The notes beneath the pieces are model-generated. The model had not been told where the DNA came from and did not search any database. It was given only the letters and a program-made list of their open reading frames with translations. The position numbers and the translations under genes were made by a program. From Streptomyces sp. Go-475 (GTDB taxonomy: Bacteria > Actinomycetota > Actinomycetes > Streptomycetales > Streptomycetaceae), in contig NZ_CP026121.1 of the NCBI RefSeq assembly GCF_003330845.1, forward strand, positions 8,041,501 to 8,105,500: 64,000 nt of DNA, written 5' to 3'. Positions 8,807 to 16,114 of the stretch are shown piece by piece (the stretch's first letter is position 1; each line of letters begins with the position of its first letter).

Positions 8807-9187
8807 CGCAGCTCCCTTGGCGGGTTCGGGCGGAGTGGACGGTGGCGCGGGCCCTGCGCGCCGGCACACCAAGCGTGAACAGTGCGGTGAAGGCGACGTC
8901 GGAGGCGTCCCCACTCCGGCGGACGGACAGAAACGTCTGTGCGGTGGCGTCCACTACTCGCGCCAGCACGTCCGGGGCTACATCCTTGGCGAACACCCCC
9001 AGGCGCTGTCCGTGGCCGATCAGCACGGCCACCCTGCTGTTGAACGGCTCCATCGCGGCGGACAGCGCCTCGTTGGCCTCTCGTCGAGCCAGGTCGATCA
9101 CCGGGGCGAACCGCTGGGCGGCTTCCCAGGTGCCCAGCACGAGCGCTGCCATCTCCACGCTGGGCGCCTGCTTCACCGGCCGCTCGG
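8796..9187 (-). pseudogene. Ligand-binding half of a second TetR-type regulator (remnant)
   Basis: An open minus-strand frame reads ALVLGTWEAAQRFAPVI, then RVAVLIGHGQRLGVF, VLARVVDATAQTFLSV and TALFTLGV. These are typical of the C-terminal ligand-binding helices of TetR proteins, but no HTH precedes them. It directly follows the complete TetR gene in a different frame and its stop overlaps the AraC start by 11 bp. A start at 9152 (ATG) would give 118 residues. I read it as the tail of a lost TetR gene; that it is expressed as a separate small protein cannot be excluded. Confidence 0.45.
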
Positions 9188-9868
9188 TCACCCTCCGGCC
9201 GAGCTCGTCGTTCCCCGGACAGGAGTGGCCGGTGAGGCGAGGTCGGGGAGGGGGCGCCGGGCGACCTCGTGGGCGTCGTCCGGTGGGACGCCCAGCATGC
9301 GCAGAACCATCTCGGCCAGGTTGACCGCGGCCTCGTCGCCGTCCACGTCGGGGCGGGCGAACCTCAGCTCCACCAGGGAGAGCAGGGTGCCGCCGAGTGC
9401 GGACAGGGCGACCGCCGGGTCGACGGGGGTGAAGCGGCCGGAGGTGAGGCCGGCCTCGAGGTCGCGCAGTGCCCGCCGGGCCAGGCCGTTGTCCGAGTGG
9501 ATGTGACCGAGGCCGCGGCGGCGCAAGACCTGCATCAGCTCGGGGTGGGAGTCGGCCATGCGGGCGCTGAGCCGGAAGCCCGCGGCGACGAGTTCGGCCG
9601 GGTCGTCGATCCCCGCAAGGCGCTCGTCGAAGTTCTGGCCGAACTCCTCCAGAGCGTCCACCACGGCCGCCTCGAACAGCTCGGTCTTCGACTCGAAGTG
9701 GTTGTAGAAGGAGCCGAAACCGACGTCCGCGCGCTCGGCGATCGCCTGGATGCTGGCGCTGGTGTCCCCGGTCTCGGCGAGGATCTGCCGCGCGGCGTGG
9801 ATGAGCGCGCGACGGGTCTCGGCGCGGCGCCGCTCGAACCGGTTGCTGGGTGGGGCTGACGTAGGCAT
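9188..9868 (-). CDS. TetR-family transcriptional regulator
   Basis: A 226-residue regulator with an N-terminal HTH at about residues 12-58 (ALIHAARQILAETGDTSAS, then AERADVGFGSFYNHFESKTEL) and a helical ligand domain. It is divergent from the dioxygenase operon at 10004, with 135 bp between. It is therefore the likely local regulator of that operon and of itself. The palindrome at 9909-9922 in the shared intergenic region is a candidate site. Members of this family usually repress until a pathway metabolite binds; the effector is unknown. The last ~15 residues are Pro/Ser-rich and may be disordered. Confidence 0.88.
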   Translation of the reverse strand: MPTSAPPSNRFERRRAETRRALIHAARQILAETGDTSASIQAIAERADVGFGSFYNHFESKTELFEAAVVDALEEFGQNFDERLAGIDDPAELVAAGFRLSARMADSHPELMQVLRRRGLGHIHSDNGLARRALRDLEAGLTSGRFTPVDPAVALSALGGTLLSLVELRFARPDVDGDEAAVNLAEMVLRMLGVPPDDAHEVARRPLPDLASPATPVRGTTSSAGG

Positions 9869-9908
9869 ACGCAGAGTTTAACCGCGGGAACGATGGCGGC
9901 AGCAGCTC

Positions 9909-9922
9909 TGATGAATTCATCA
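9909..9922. promoter_or_regulatory. Perfect 14-bp palindrome between TetR and dioxygenase operon
   Basis: TGATGAATTCATCA is a perfect inverted repeat, about 40 bp upstream of the TetR ATG and 19 bp upstream of the -35 of the divergent promoter. TGATGA/TCATCA half-sites recur near the related promoters at 18326 and 36341, so it may be a pathway regulator site. Which protein binds is not known. Confidence 0.5.
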
Positions 9923-9940
9923 TTTCCCTTGGCGAACCTC

Positions 9941-9969
9941 TTGACGGCGATGTTGTCACAGTTGATGAT
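9941..9969 (+). promoter_or_regulatory. Promoter of the ring-cleavage operon
   Basis: TTGACG (9941-9946), a 17-bp spacer and GATGAT (9964-9969) are followed by TTCCTCATTA over the expected start point. The leader would be about 28 nt, ending in GGAGG five bases before the ATG. The layout is shared with the promoters at 18326-18355 and 36341-36369. Confidence 0.55.
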
Positions 9970-10003
9970 TTCCTCATTACGGCAATGTTGCTCGGAGGGC
10001 ACC

Positions 10004-11149
10004 ATGTCTGAAACCCGCGTCGACGGGACCGCTGTCAAGACTGCCCACCAGGACCTGCACAGCGAACACGGCGCCCTGCGCGGCGAACACCCCGGCCGCT
10101 CCCGGAACCCGGTGATCAAGGTGGCCGACCTGGCGTGGCTGGAGTTCGAGAAGCCGGACCTGGAGCGGGCCGAGGTCTTCGCCCGGGACTTCGGGTTCGG
10201 GATCGCCGCTCGCACCGAGCGGGAGCTGTGGCTGCGGGGCACCTTCGCGGGCTCACCCTGCATGGTGATCCGGCGCGGGCGCACCTCCCGGTTCATCGGC
10301 CCGGCGTTCCGGGCTGCCGAGCGGACCGACCTGGACCGGCTGGCCCGTGCCACCGGATCGTCCGTACGGGATGCTGACGTTCCCGGCGGCGGCAAGGTGG
10401 TCGACCTGCTCGACCCCTCGGGCTTCCCGGTGCGGGTGGTGCACTGCGGCGAACAGCTCCCCGCGCTGCCGGGACAGCGGCCGCTGCTCCTCAACTTCGG
10501 CACCGCTCACCGTCGTACGAACGCCACCCAGCGCCCGCCGCGCGAACCCTCCCGTATCCAGCGGCTGGGGCATGTGGTGCTGGAGACAAGGGTGTTCGCG
10601 CAGGCGCTGGACTGGTACCTGGACACCCTCGGCATGATCGTGTCCGACTTCCTGTTCCTGGACGGCCAGCGCGGGCGCGGTCCCACGATGGCGTTCATCC
10701 GCTGCGACCTGGGCAGCGTGCCGGCCGACCACCACACCCTGGCCATGCACCTCGGGCCCGGCACGGGGTACGTCCACTCCGCCTACCAGGTCACCGACCT
10801 GGACTCCATCGCCGCCGGCGGCGAGTACCTCAAGGAGCGCGGATACAAGCGCAGTTGGGGCATCGGCCGGCACATCCAGGGCAGCCAGCTGTTCGACTAC
10901 TGGCGCGATCCCGACCACTTCATGCTGGAGCACTTCGCCGACGGCGACCTGTTCTCCAGCGACGTCGAGCCGGGCTGGGCGCCCATGTCGACCAGCGGTC
11001 TGGCCCAGTGGGGCCCGCCCGCCACCCGCGACTTCCTCGGCGCGAGCCCCTCCCCGCAGCGGGTCCGCGACGTCATCGAGGCCCTGCGTGGCGACAACGA
11101 GATGGACCCCGCACGACTCCTGGGCCTGCTCAAGGCCGCCAAGTCCTGA
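10004..11149 (+). CDS. Two-domain VOC-family extradiol-type ring-cleavage dioxygenase
   Basis: 381 residues forming two vicinal-oxygen-chelate modules, the usual size of type I extradiol dioxygenases (catechol 2,3- and 2,3-dihydroxybiphenyl 1,2-dioxygenases). The C-terminal module carries the metal ligands expected for this class: His at about 190 (GHVVLET), His at 243/244 (DHHTLAMH) and Glu at about 309 (HFMLEHF). It also has the signature GRHIQGSQLFDYWRDPD. The N-terminal module has lost comparable ligands, as in the family. The start is fixed by GGAGG five bases upstream; a longer frame from 9893 would run through the promoter. It is the first gene of an operon with the FAH hydrolase, hydroxylase and CoA ligase. 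A VOC dioxygenase of the HPPD type is less likely from the motifs. Confidence 0.85.
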   Translation: MSETRVDGTAVKTAHQDLHSEHGALRGEHPGRSRNPVIKVADLAWLEFEKPDLERAEVFARDFGFGIAARTERELWLRGTFAGSPCMVIRRGRTSRFIGPAFRAAERTDLDRLARATGSSVRDADVPGGGKVVDLLDPSGFPVRVVHCGEQLPALPGQRPLLLNFGTAHRRTNATQRPPREPSRIQRLGHVVLETRVFAQALDWYLDTLGMIVSDFLFLDGQRGRGPTMAFIRCDLGSVPADHHTLAMHLGPGTGYVHSAYQVTDLDSIAAGGEYLKERGYKRSWGIGRHIQGSQLFDYWRDPDHFMLEHFADGDLFSSDVEPGWAPMSTSGLAQWGPPATRDFLGASPSPQRVRDVIEALRGDNEMDPARLLGLLKAAKS

Positions 11150-11179
11150 CCTCCCCAACCCCCGCACGAAGGTACTGTC

Positions 11180-12118
11180 ATGAGCACCAATGTCCTGCGC
11201 ACCGCCGAAGGATGGTGGGTGGTCCGCGGCGAGCGGGCCGTCCCCATGGACACCAAGGCCGTCACCACCGCTGAGCTGATCGCCGACCGTGACGCCGTAC
11301 GGCAGGCAGCACTGTCGGCCGACGCGGGCACGCCCGTCGCGGACCTGGCCGCCCTCTCGCCGGTCACCACCCCCTGCCGGGTGGTCGCCCAGATGGTCAA
11401 CTACCGCAGCCACGCCCGCGATTCGGGTTTCAAGGGCGACATCCCGCCCGCGTTCTTCCGCAAGGCGTCCGGCTCGGTCAGCGGCCCCGGCGACGCCGTC
11501 GTCCGCCCCTCCCACGTGAAGTTCCTCGACTACGAGATCGAACTCGGGCTCGTGATGGGCGCGCCGCTGCCCGTCGGCACGGTCGTCGAGGAGCGGGATC
11601 TGCCCGCGTACGTCGCCGGGCTGGTGATCACCAACGACGTCAGCGCCCGTGAGGTGCAGCTGACCAAGACGCAGTTCTACGAGAGCAAGTCGTACCCCAC
11701 CTTCACACCGACCGGGCCGTACCTGGCGCTGCTGGAGCCGGAGGACTTCGCCCACCTCCTGGACCTGCGGCTGAAGCTGTCCGTCAACGGCGAGCTGCGT
11801 CAGGACCGCACCCTCGCCGACATGATCGTCCGCCCGGCGCAGGCCCTGACCCTGCTGGCCCGGTTCCAGACCCTCGACCCCGGCGACCTGCTGCTCACCG
11901 GGACCCCAGGCGGCACGGCCCTGAAGGCCCCGCCGAAGCCGGTCGAGAAGATCGGCGCGCTGCTGCCGCCCGCCGTGAAGTGGAAGGCGTTCTTCAAGAG
12001 CCAGGCGAAGAACCCGCACTACCTGAGCCCGGGAGACGTGATCACGGCGACGATCGCCACCCCGGACGGCCGGATCGACCTCGGCGAGCAGCGCACCCCC
12101 GTCACGGACGCGAAATGA
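11180..12118 (+). CDS. Fumarylacetoacetate hydrolase (FAH) family protein
   Basis: 312 residues with the FAH catalytic fold. The metal-binding YEIELGLVMG lies about 115 residues in and is followed by GLVITNDVSAREVQ. LAR(F)QTLDPGDLLLTGTPGGT is the family core loop (residues continuous in the protein). FAH enzymes hydrolyse fumarylacetoacetate or acylpyruvates, or act as hydratases and decarboxylases in meta-cleavage pathways. It follows the dioxygenase after a 30-nt gap and precedes the hydroxylase by 12 nt. The acetoacetate-CoA ligase in the same operon makes an acetoacetate-releasing hydrolase attractive, but this is inference. Confidence 0.88.
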   Translation: MSTNVLRTAEGWWVVRGERAVPMDTKAVTTAELIADRDAVRQAALSADAGTPVADLAALSPVTTPCRVVAQMVNYRSHARDSGFKGDIPPAFFRKASGSVSGPGDAVVRPSHVKFLDYEIELGLVMGAPLPVGTVVEERDLPAYVAGLVITNDVSAREVQLTKTQFYESKSYPTFTPTGPYLALLEPEDFAHLLDLRLKLSVNGELRQDRTLADMIVRPAQALTLLARFQTLDPGDLLLTGTPGGTALKAPPKPVEKIGALLPPAVKWKAFFKSQAKNPHYLSPGDVITATIATPDGRIDLGEQRTPVTDAK

Positions 12119-12130
12119 GACCCGAAGCAC

Positions 12131-13717
12131 ATGATCTACGAACGTAACGGGGCAGACGTACCCGTGGTGATCGTCGGCGCCGGGCCCGTGGGCGTGACCG
12201 CGGCCCTCCTCCTGGCCCGCCGCGGAGTCCGCAGCGTCGTCCTCGAACGCCACAGGGACATCTACCCGCTCCCGCGTGCCGCCGCCACCGACGACGAGGT
12301 ACGCCGGATCCTCCAGGCCGCGGGCGTGGGAGAGGAGTTCGCCGCCATGGCCCGCCCGGCGAACGGGCTGCGGCTGCTGGACGCCCGGCACCGGGTGATG
12401 GCCGAGTTCCGGCGCACCGAGCACGGCCTGCACGGCTACCCGCAGACCAGCATGTTCGACCAGCCCGAGCTGGAACGCGTGCTGCGCGACGCCCTGGCCC
12501 GGCACCCGGAATGCGAACTGCGGGGCGGAGTGGAGGTCACCGGCATCGGCCCGGACACCGAGGGCCCCGTGCGCGTGACCTACCGGGACGACGACGGTGA
12601 GCACGAGCTGTGGGCCGACGCGGTGCTCGGCTGCGACGGCGCGAACAGCCTCACCCGCGAGGCGATCGGAGCCGTCTGGGAGGACCTGCGCTTCGAGGAA
12701 CGCTGGACCGTCATCGACGTCCGCACGACGGCCGACGTGCGCTCATGGGAGGGGGTCGACCAGGTCTGCGACCCGGACCGGCCGGCGACCTTCACGCGCA
12801 TGGGTGAGGACCGTTACCGCTGGGAGTTCCGGCTGTGCGAGGGGGCGGAGCAGCCCGTCCGCGAGTTGGTCGCTCCCTGGTTGTCGCCCTCGTACGAGGG
12901 GGACTTCGAGATCATCCGCGAGGCGCAGTACACCTTCCGGGCCCGCCTCGCCGACCGTTGGCGCAGCGGACGGGTCTTCCTGCTCGGTGATGCCGCCCAC
13001 CTCACCCCGCCGTTCATCGGACAGGGGCTGTGCGCGGGCCTGCGGGACGCCTACAACCTCACCTGGAAGCTCGCCCGCGTGCTCCGCCAGGGCGGGGACG
13101 AGCGGCTGTTGGACACCTACGAGACTGAGCGCAAGCCGCACGCCCGGCATGTGATCCGGCTCGCGGTCGCCATGGGCTGGGCCATGACCGGCGGCCAGGA
13201 CAGTGCCGCCGCGATCCGCCGCAGGGCCCTGGCCGCGGCCTGCCGCATACCCGGCCTGACCGAACTGGCCGGCCGCGACCTCAGCCCGCCCCTGACCACG
13301 GGACTCCTCGTACGCCGCCGCCTCCGCAAGGGCCTTGCGGGAACGCACTGCCCCCAACCCTGGATCACCGCCGACGGACGGCGCAGCCGCCTCGACGAGG
13401 TGCTCGGCGACTCCTTCACCATCCTGACCACCGCCGATCCCTGGCCCTCGCTGAACGCCCTCGCCCACGCACTCGGCATCCGGGCGATCCCCGTCACCGG
13501 CCTCGGCGACGACGGCACACTCGCCGCCTGGCTGCGCGCCGGCCGCGCGGACGCCGTACTGCTGCGCCCCGACCGCGTCGTCATGGACGTCGTCCCCGCC
13601 GGGGGCCAGGACTTCACCGGCACCGCCGCCTGGGCGTCCCTCCTGCACACCACCCGCAGTCCCCACCCGCCCCAACGGACCGTCGACAACAGCCTGCTGA
13701 GGAGCGTCACACGATGA
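12131..13717 (+). CDS. MhpA-like FAD-dependent aromatic hydroxylase
   Basis: A 528-residue class A flavin monooxygenase similar in layout to 3-(3-hydroxyphenyl)propionate hydroxylase. The FAD fingerprint VVIVGAGPVGVTAALLLARR begins near residue 10. The middle motif is FLLGDAAHLTPPFIGQG, typical of the MhpA branch (TPPF after GDAAH), followed by DAYNLTWKLARVL. The C-terminal third is a degenerate thioredoxin-like domain. It would introduce the ortho-hydroxyl that the operon's dioxygenase needs. Its stop overlaps the ligase start by 4 bp (ATGA), so the two are co-translated. It is not a close copy of the hydroxylase at 1315-2907. Confidence 0.9.
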   Translation: MIYERNGADVPVVIVGAGPVGVTAALLLARRGVRSVVLERHRDIYPLPRAAATDDEVRRILQAAGVGEEFAAMARPANGLRLLDARHRVMAEFRRTEHGLHGYPQTSMFDQPELERVLRDALARHPECELRGGVEVTGIGPDTEGPVRVTYRDDDGEHELWADAVLGCDGANSLTREAIGAVWEDLRFEERWTVIDVRTTADVRSWEGVDQVCDPDRPATFTRMGEDRYRWEFRLCEGAEQPVRELVAPWLSPSYEGDFEIIREAQYTFRARLADRWRSGRVFLLGDAAHLTPPFIGQGLCAGLRDAYNLTWKLARVLRQGGDERLLDTYETERKPHARHVIRLAVAMGWAMTGGQDSAAAIRRRALAAACRIPGLTELAGRDLSPPLTTGLLVRRRLRKGLAGTHCPQPWITADGRRSRLDEVLGDSFTILTTADPWPSLNALAHALGIRAIPVTGLGDDGTLAAWLRAGRADAVLLRPDRVVMDVVPAGGQDFTGTAAWASLLHTTRSPHPPQRTVDNSLLRSVTR

Positions 13718-15681
13718 GCGTGCCCGACCCTTTCATGACGCCGGATCCGCAGGCCGTCGCGGACAGCAACCTCATGGACTTCGCCCGCCATGTCGGGATG
13801 TCCGGCGCCGATTACGCCGACCTGTACCGCTGGTCGGTCACGGACCTGGAGGGTTTCTGGGGGGCGGTGTGGGAGTACTTCGACATCGACGCGGACACGC
13901 CGTACGAGCGGGTGCTGGCGGAGGAGCGGATGCCCGGCGCCCGCTGGTTCCCCGGCGCCACCCTCAACTACGCCCACCACGCCCTGCGCAACCTCGCCGA
14001 CGACGCTGTGGCGGTCATCGCCCTCGACGAGACCGGCTCCTGCTACGAGGTGACCGCGAGCCACCTGCGCGCCCAGGTCGCCTCCGTCGCCGCGACCCTG
14101 CGCGAGCTGGGCGTCGGACAGGGCGACCGGGTGGTCGGCTATCTTCCCAACACCCCGCACGCGATCGTCGCGTTCCTGGCCGCCGCGAGCCTGGGCGCCG
14201 TGTGGTCGGTGTGCGGGCAGGACTACGCCCCCAAGGCCGCCGCCGACCGCTTCGCCCAGCTCGAACCCACCGTCCTGATCGGCGCCGACGGCTACCTCTT
14301 CAACGGCACCACCCACGACCGGCGCGACGCCACCCTCGAACTCGCCCACGCGCTGCCGACGTTGAAGGCGACGCTGCTGGTGGGCCATGTGGGCCTGCCA
14401 TGGCCGTCGAGGGCGTACCCCTCGCTGGTCGTCCCCTGGGAGGACGCCGCTACCCGCACCGAGGAACTCACCTGCACGCCGGTGCCGTTCGACCACCCCC
14501 TGTGGGTCGTCTTCTCCTCCGGCACCACCGGCCTGCCCAAAGGCATCGTCCACGGCCACGGAGGCGTCCTGCTGGAGCATCTCAAGACCCTCGGCCTGCA
14601 CTCCGATCTCGGCCCCGGCGACCGCCTGCTGTGGTACACCACCACCCACTGGATGATGTGGAACCTGGTCGCCTCCACACTCCTGACCGGTGCCACCACC
14701 TGCACCTACGACGGCAGCCCGGCGCCCCTCGCCCAGCCCGACGTCCTGTGGCAACTGGCCGCACGCCACCGGGTGACCGTCTTCGGTACCAGCCCCCAGT
14801 ACCTGCTGGGCATGGCCAAGTTCGGCATCGACCCCTCGGTGCACGACCTGTCGTCGATCCGTGTGGTCGGCTGCACCGGCTCCACCCTGCCGGCCTCCGC
14901 CTACCCCTGGGTCCGCGACCACGTCGGCGACCGCGTGCTGCTCGCGTCGATCAGTGGCGGCACGGACGTGGTGTCCGGCTTCGCCGGCAGCGCACCCAAC
15001 ACCCCTGTATGGGCAGGCGAGTTGTCCGCACCCCACCTGGGCGTCGCGCTGGCCGCCTACGACGCCGAGGGCTTCCCGGTCGTCGACCGGGTCGGTGAGC
15101 TGGTCGTCACCCGTCCCATGCCGTCGATGCCGCTGTACTTCTGGAGCGACCCCGACGGCACCCGCTACCGCGACGCCTACTTCTCGTCCTACCCGGGCGT
15201 CTGGCGGCACGGTGACTGGATCACGGTCACCAGTCACGGCTCGGTGATCGTGCACGGCCGCTCCGACAGCACCCTGAACCGCAACGGTGTCCGCCTCGGC
15301 AGCGCCGACATCCACGACGTCGTCGAGCGCCTCCCCGAGATCGCGGAAGCCCTGGTCATCGGCGCGGAGGAGGACGACGGCGGCTACTGGATGCCGCTGT
15401 TCGTGGTCCCCGCCGCCGGGGTGACCCTGGACGACACCCTCCGCGACAGGATCCGCGACGCCATCCGGACCGGTGCCTCACCCCGCCACGTCCCTGACGA
15501 GATCCTCGAGGTGCCGGGCATCCCGCACACCCGCACCGGCAAGAAACTCGAAGTCCCCGTCAAACGTCTCCTTCAGGGCGCCCCGGTCGAGCAGGTCGTC
15601 AACCCGGCCACCGTGGATGCCCCGGACCTCATCGACTACTACGCCCGCCTGGGCGCTGAACGCAGGGACCGATCGGCATGA
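13714..15681 (+). CDS. Acetoacetate-CoA ligase (acetoacetyl-CoA synthetase)
   Basis: A 655-residue ANL-superfamily adenylate-forming enzyme that converts acetoacetate, ATP and CoA to acetoacetyl-CoA. An N-terminal ACS-type segment (GFWGAVWEYFDI, ARWFPGATLNYA) precedes the P-loop FSSGTTGLPKGIVHGHGG. The A8/A10 end reads NRNGVRLGSADI and HTRTGKKLEVPVK with the catalytic Lys. The ending PDLIDYYARLG is typical of acetoacetyl-CoA synthetases. It overlaps its neighbours at both ends by 4 bp. In this operon it probably captures acetoacetate released by ring breakdown. A fragment of a second copy survives at 21150-21211. Confidence 0.9.
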   Translation: MSVPDPFMTPDPQAVADSNLMDFARHVGMSGADYADLYRWSVTDLEGFWGAVWEYFDIDADTPYERVLAEERMPGARWFPGATLNYAHHALRNLADDAVAVIALDETGSCYEVTASHLRAQVASVAATLRELGVGQGDRVVGYLPNTPHAIVAFLAAASLGAVWSVCGQDYAPKAAADRFAQLEPTVLIGADGYLFNGTTHDRRDATLELAHALPTLKATLLVGHVGLPWPSRAYPSLVVPWEDAATRTEELTCTPVPFDHPLWVVFSSGTTGLPKGIVHGHGGVLLEHLKTLGLHSDLGPGDRLLWYTTTHWMMWNLVASTLLTGATTCTYDGSPAPLAQPDVLWQLAARHRVTVFGTSPQYLLGMAKFGIDPSVHDLSSIRVVGCTGSTLPASAYPWVRDHVGDRVLLASISGGTDVVSGFAGSAPNTPVWAGELSAPHLGVALAAYDAEGFPVVDRVGELVVTRPMPSMPLYFWSDPDGTRYRDAYFSSYPGVWRHGDWITVTSHGSVIVHGRSDSTLNRNGVRLGSADIHDVVERLPEIAEALVIGAEEDDGGYWMPLFVVPAAGVTLDDTLRDRIRDAIRTGASPRHVPDEILEVPGIPHTRTGKKLEVPVKRLLQGAPVEQVVNPATVDAPDLIDYYARLGAERRDRSA

Positions 15682-16031
15682 CAACCGCACACACCACCCT
15701 CGCCGTCGCACTGGCCCTGGTCTTCCTCCCTCTGGGGCTGGCGAAGATCGCCGCGGTGCCGTTCATGCGTCAGGCAGCTGCGCATCTCGACATGTCGCCG
15801 GGTCTGTACCGCGTGATCGGCACCCTGGAAGTGGCGGGAGCCGCCGGGCTGCTGCTCGGCCTGGCTTCGGCCCCGCTCGGGTTGGCCGCCGCCGCCGGGC
15901 TGGTTGTGCTCATGGTGGCTGCCGCGGTGGTTCACCTGCGCCATGGCGACCCGCCCGTGCGGGCCCTGCCCGCCGCCGTACTGGCCCTGGTGGCGGTGGC
16001 GTACGCCGGGGTGGCGATCGCCGCCGGCTGA
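15678..16031 (+). CDS. DoxX-family membrane protein
   Basis: 117 residues with four predicted hydrophobic helices, a start overlapping the ligase stop by 4 bp, and the DoxX pattern: LGLAKI near the N-terminus, then VIGTLEVAGAAGLLLGL and a final Ala/Val-rich helix. DoxX-like proteins are small membrane proteins, sometimes quinone-linked, with poorly defined roles. As the last gene of the operon it may assist membrane redox or transport of the pathway; nothing in the sequence fixes a function. Confidence 0.82.
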   Translation: MTTAHTTLAVALALVFLPLGLAKIAAVPFMRQAAAHLDMSPGLYRVIGTLEVAGAAGLLLGLASAPLGLAAAAGLVVLMVAAAVVHLRHGDPPVRALPAAVLALVAVAYAGVAIAAG

Positions 16032-16114
16032 CGGCCGGGTGTGCGTCGCGTGGAGCGGGAGGCTGTCGATGCCCGACGACGCACGGTCCTCCTGTCCGGC
16101 GTACCGTCGACAGT

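Noticed and set aside
10253..12604. A 783-codon open frame on the minus strand
   Set aside because: It is the antisense shadow of the dioxygenase, FAH and hydroxylase genes; composition is Gly/Val/Asp/Gln-biased with no domain, while the plus-strand genes have clear motifs.
15473..16114. N-terminal extension of the SpoIIE-type protein
   Set aside because: The extra 214 codons overlap the ligase and DoxX genes in another frame and show no domain; the recognisable protein begins near the GTG at 16115.
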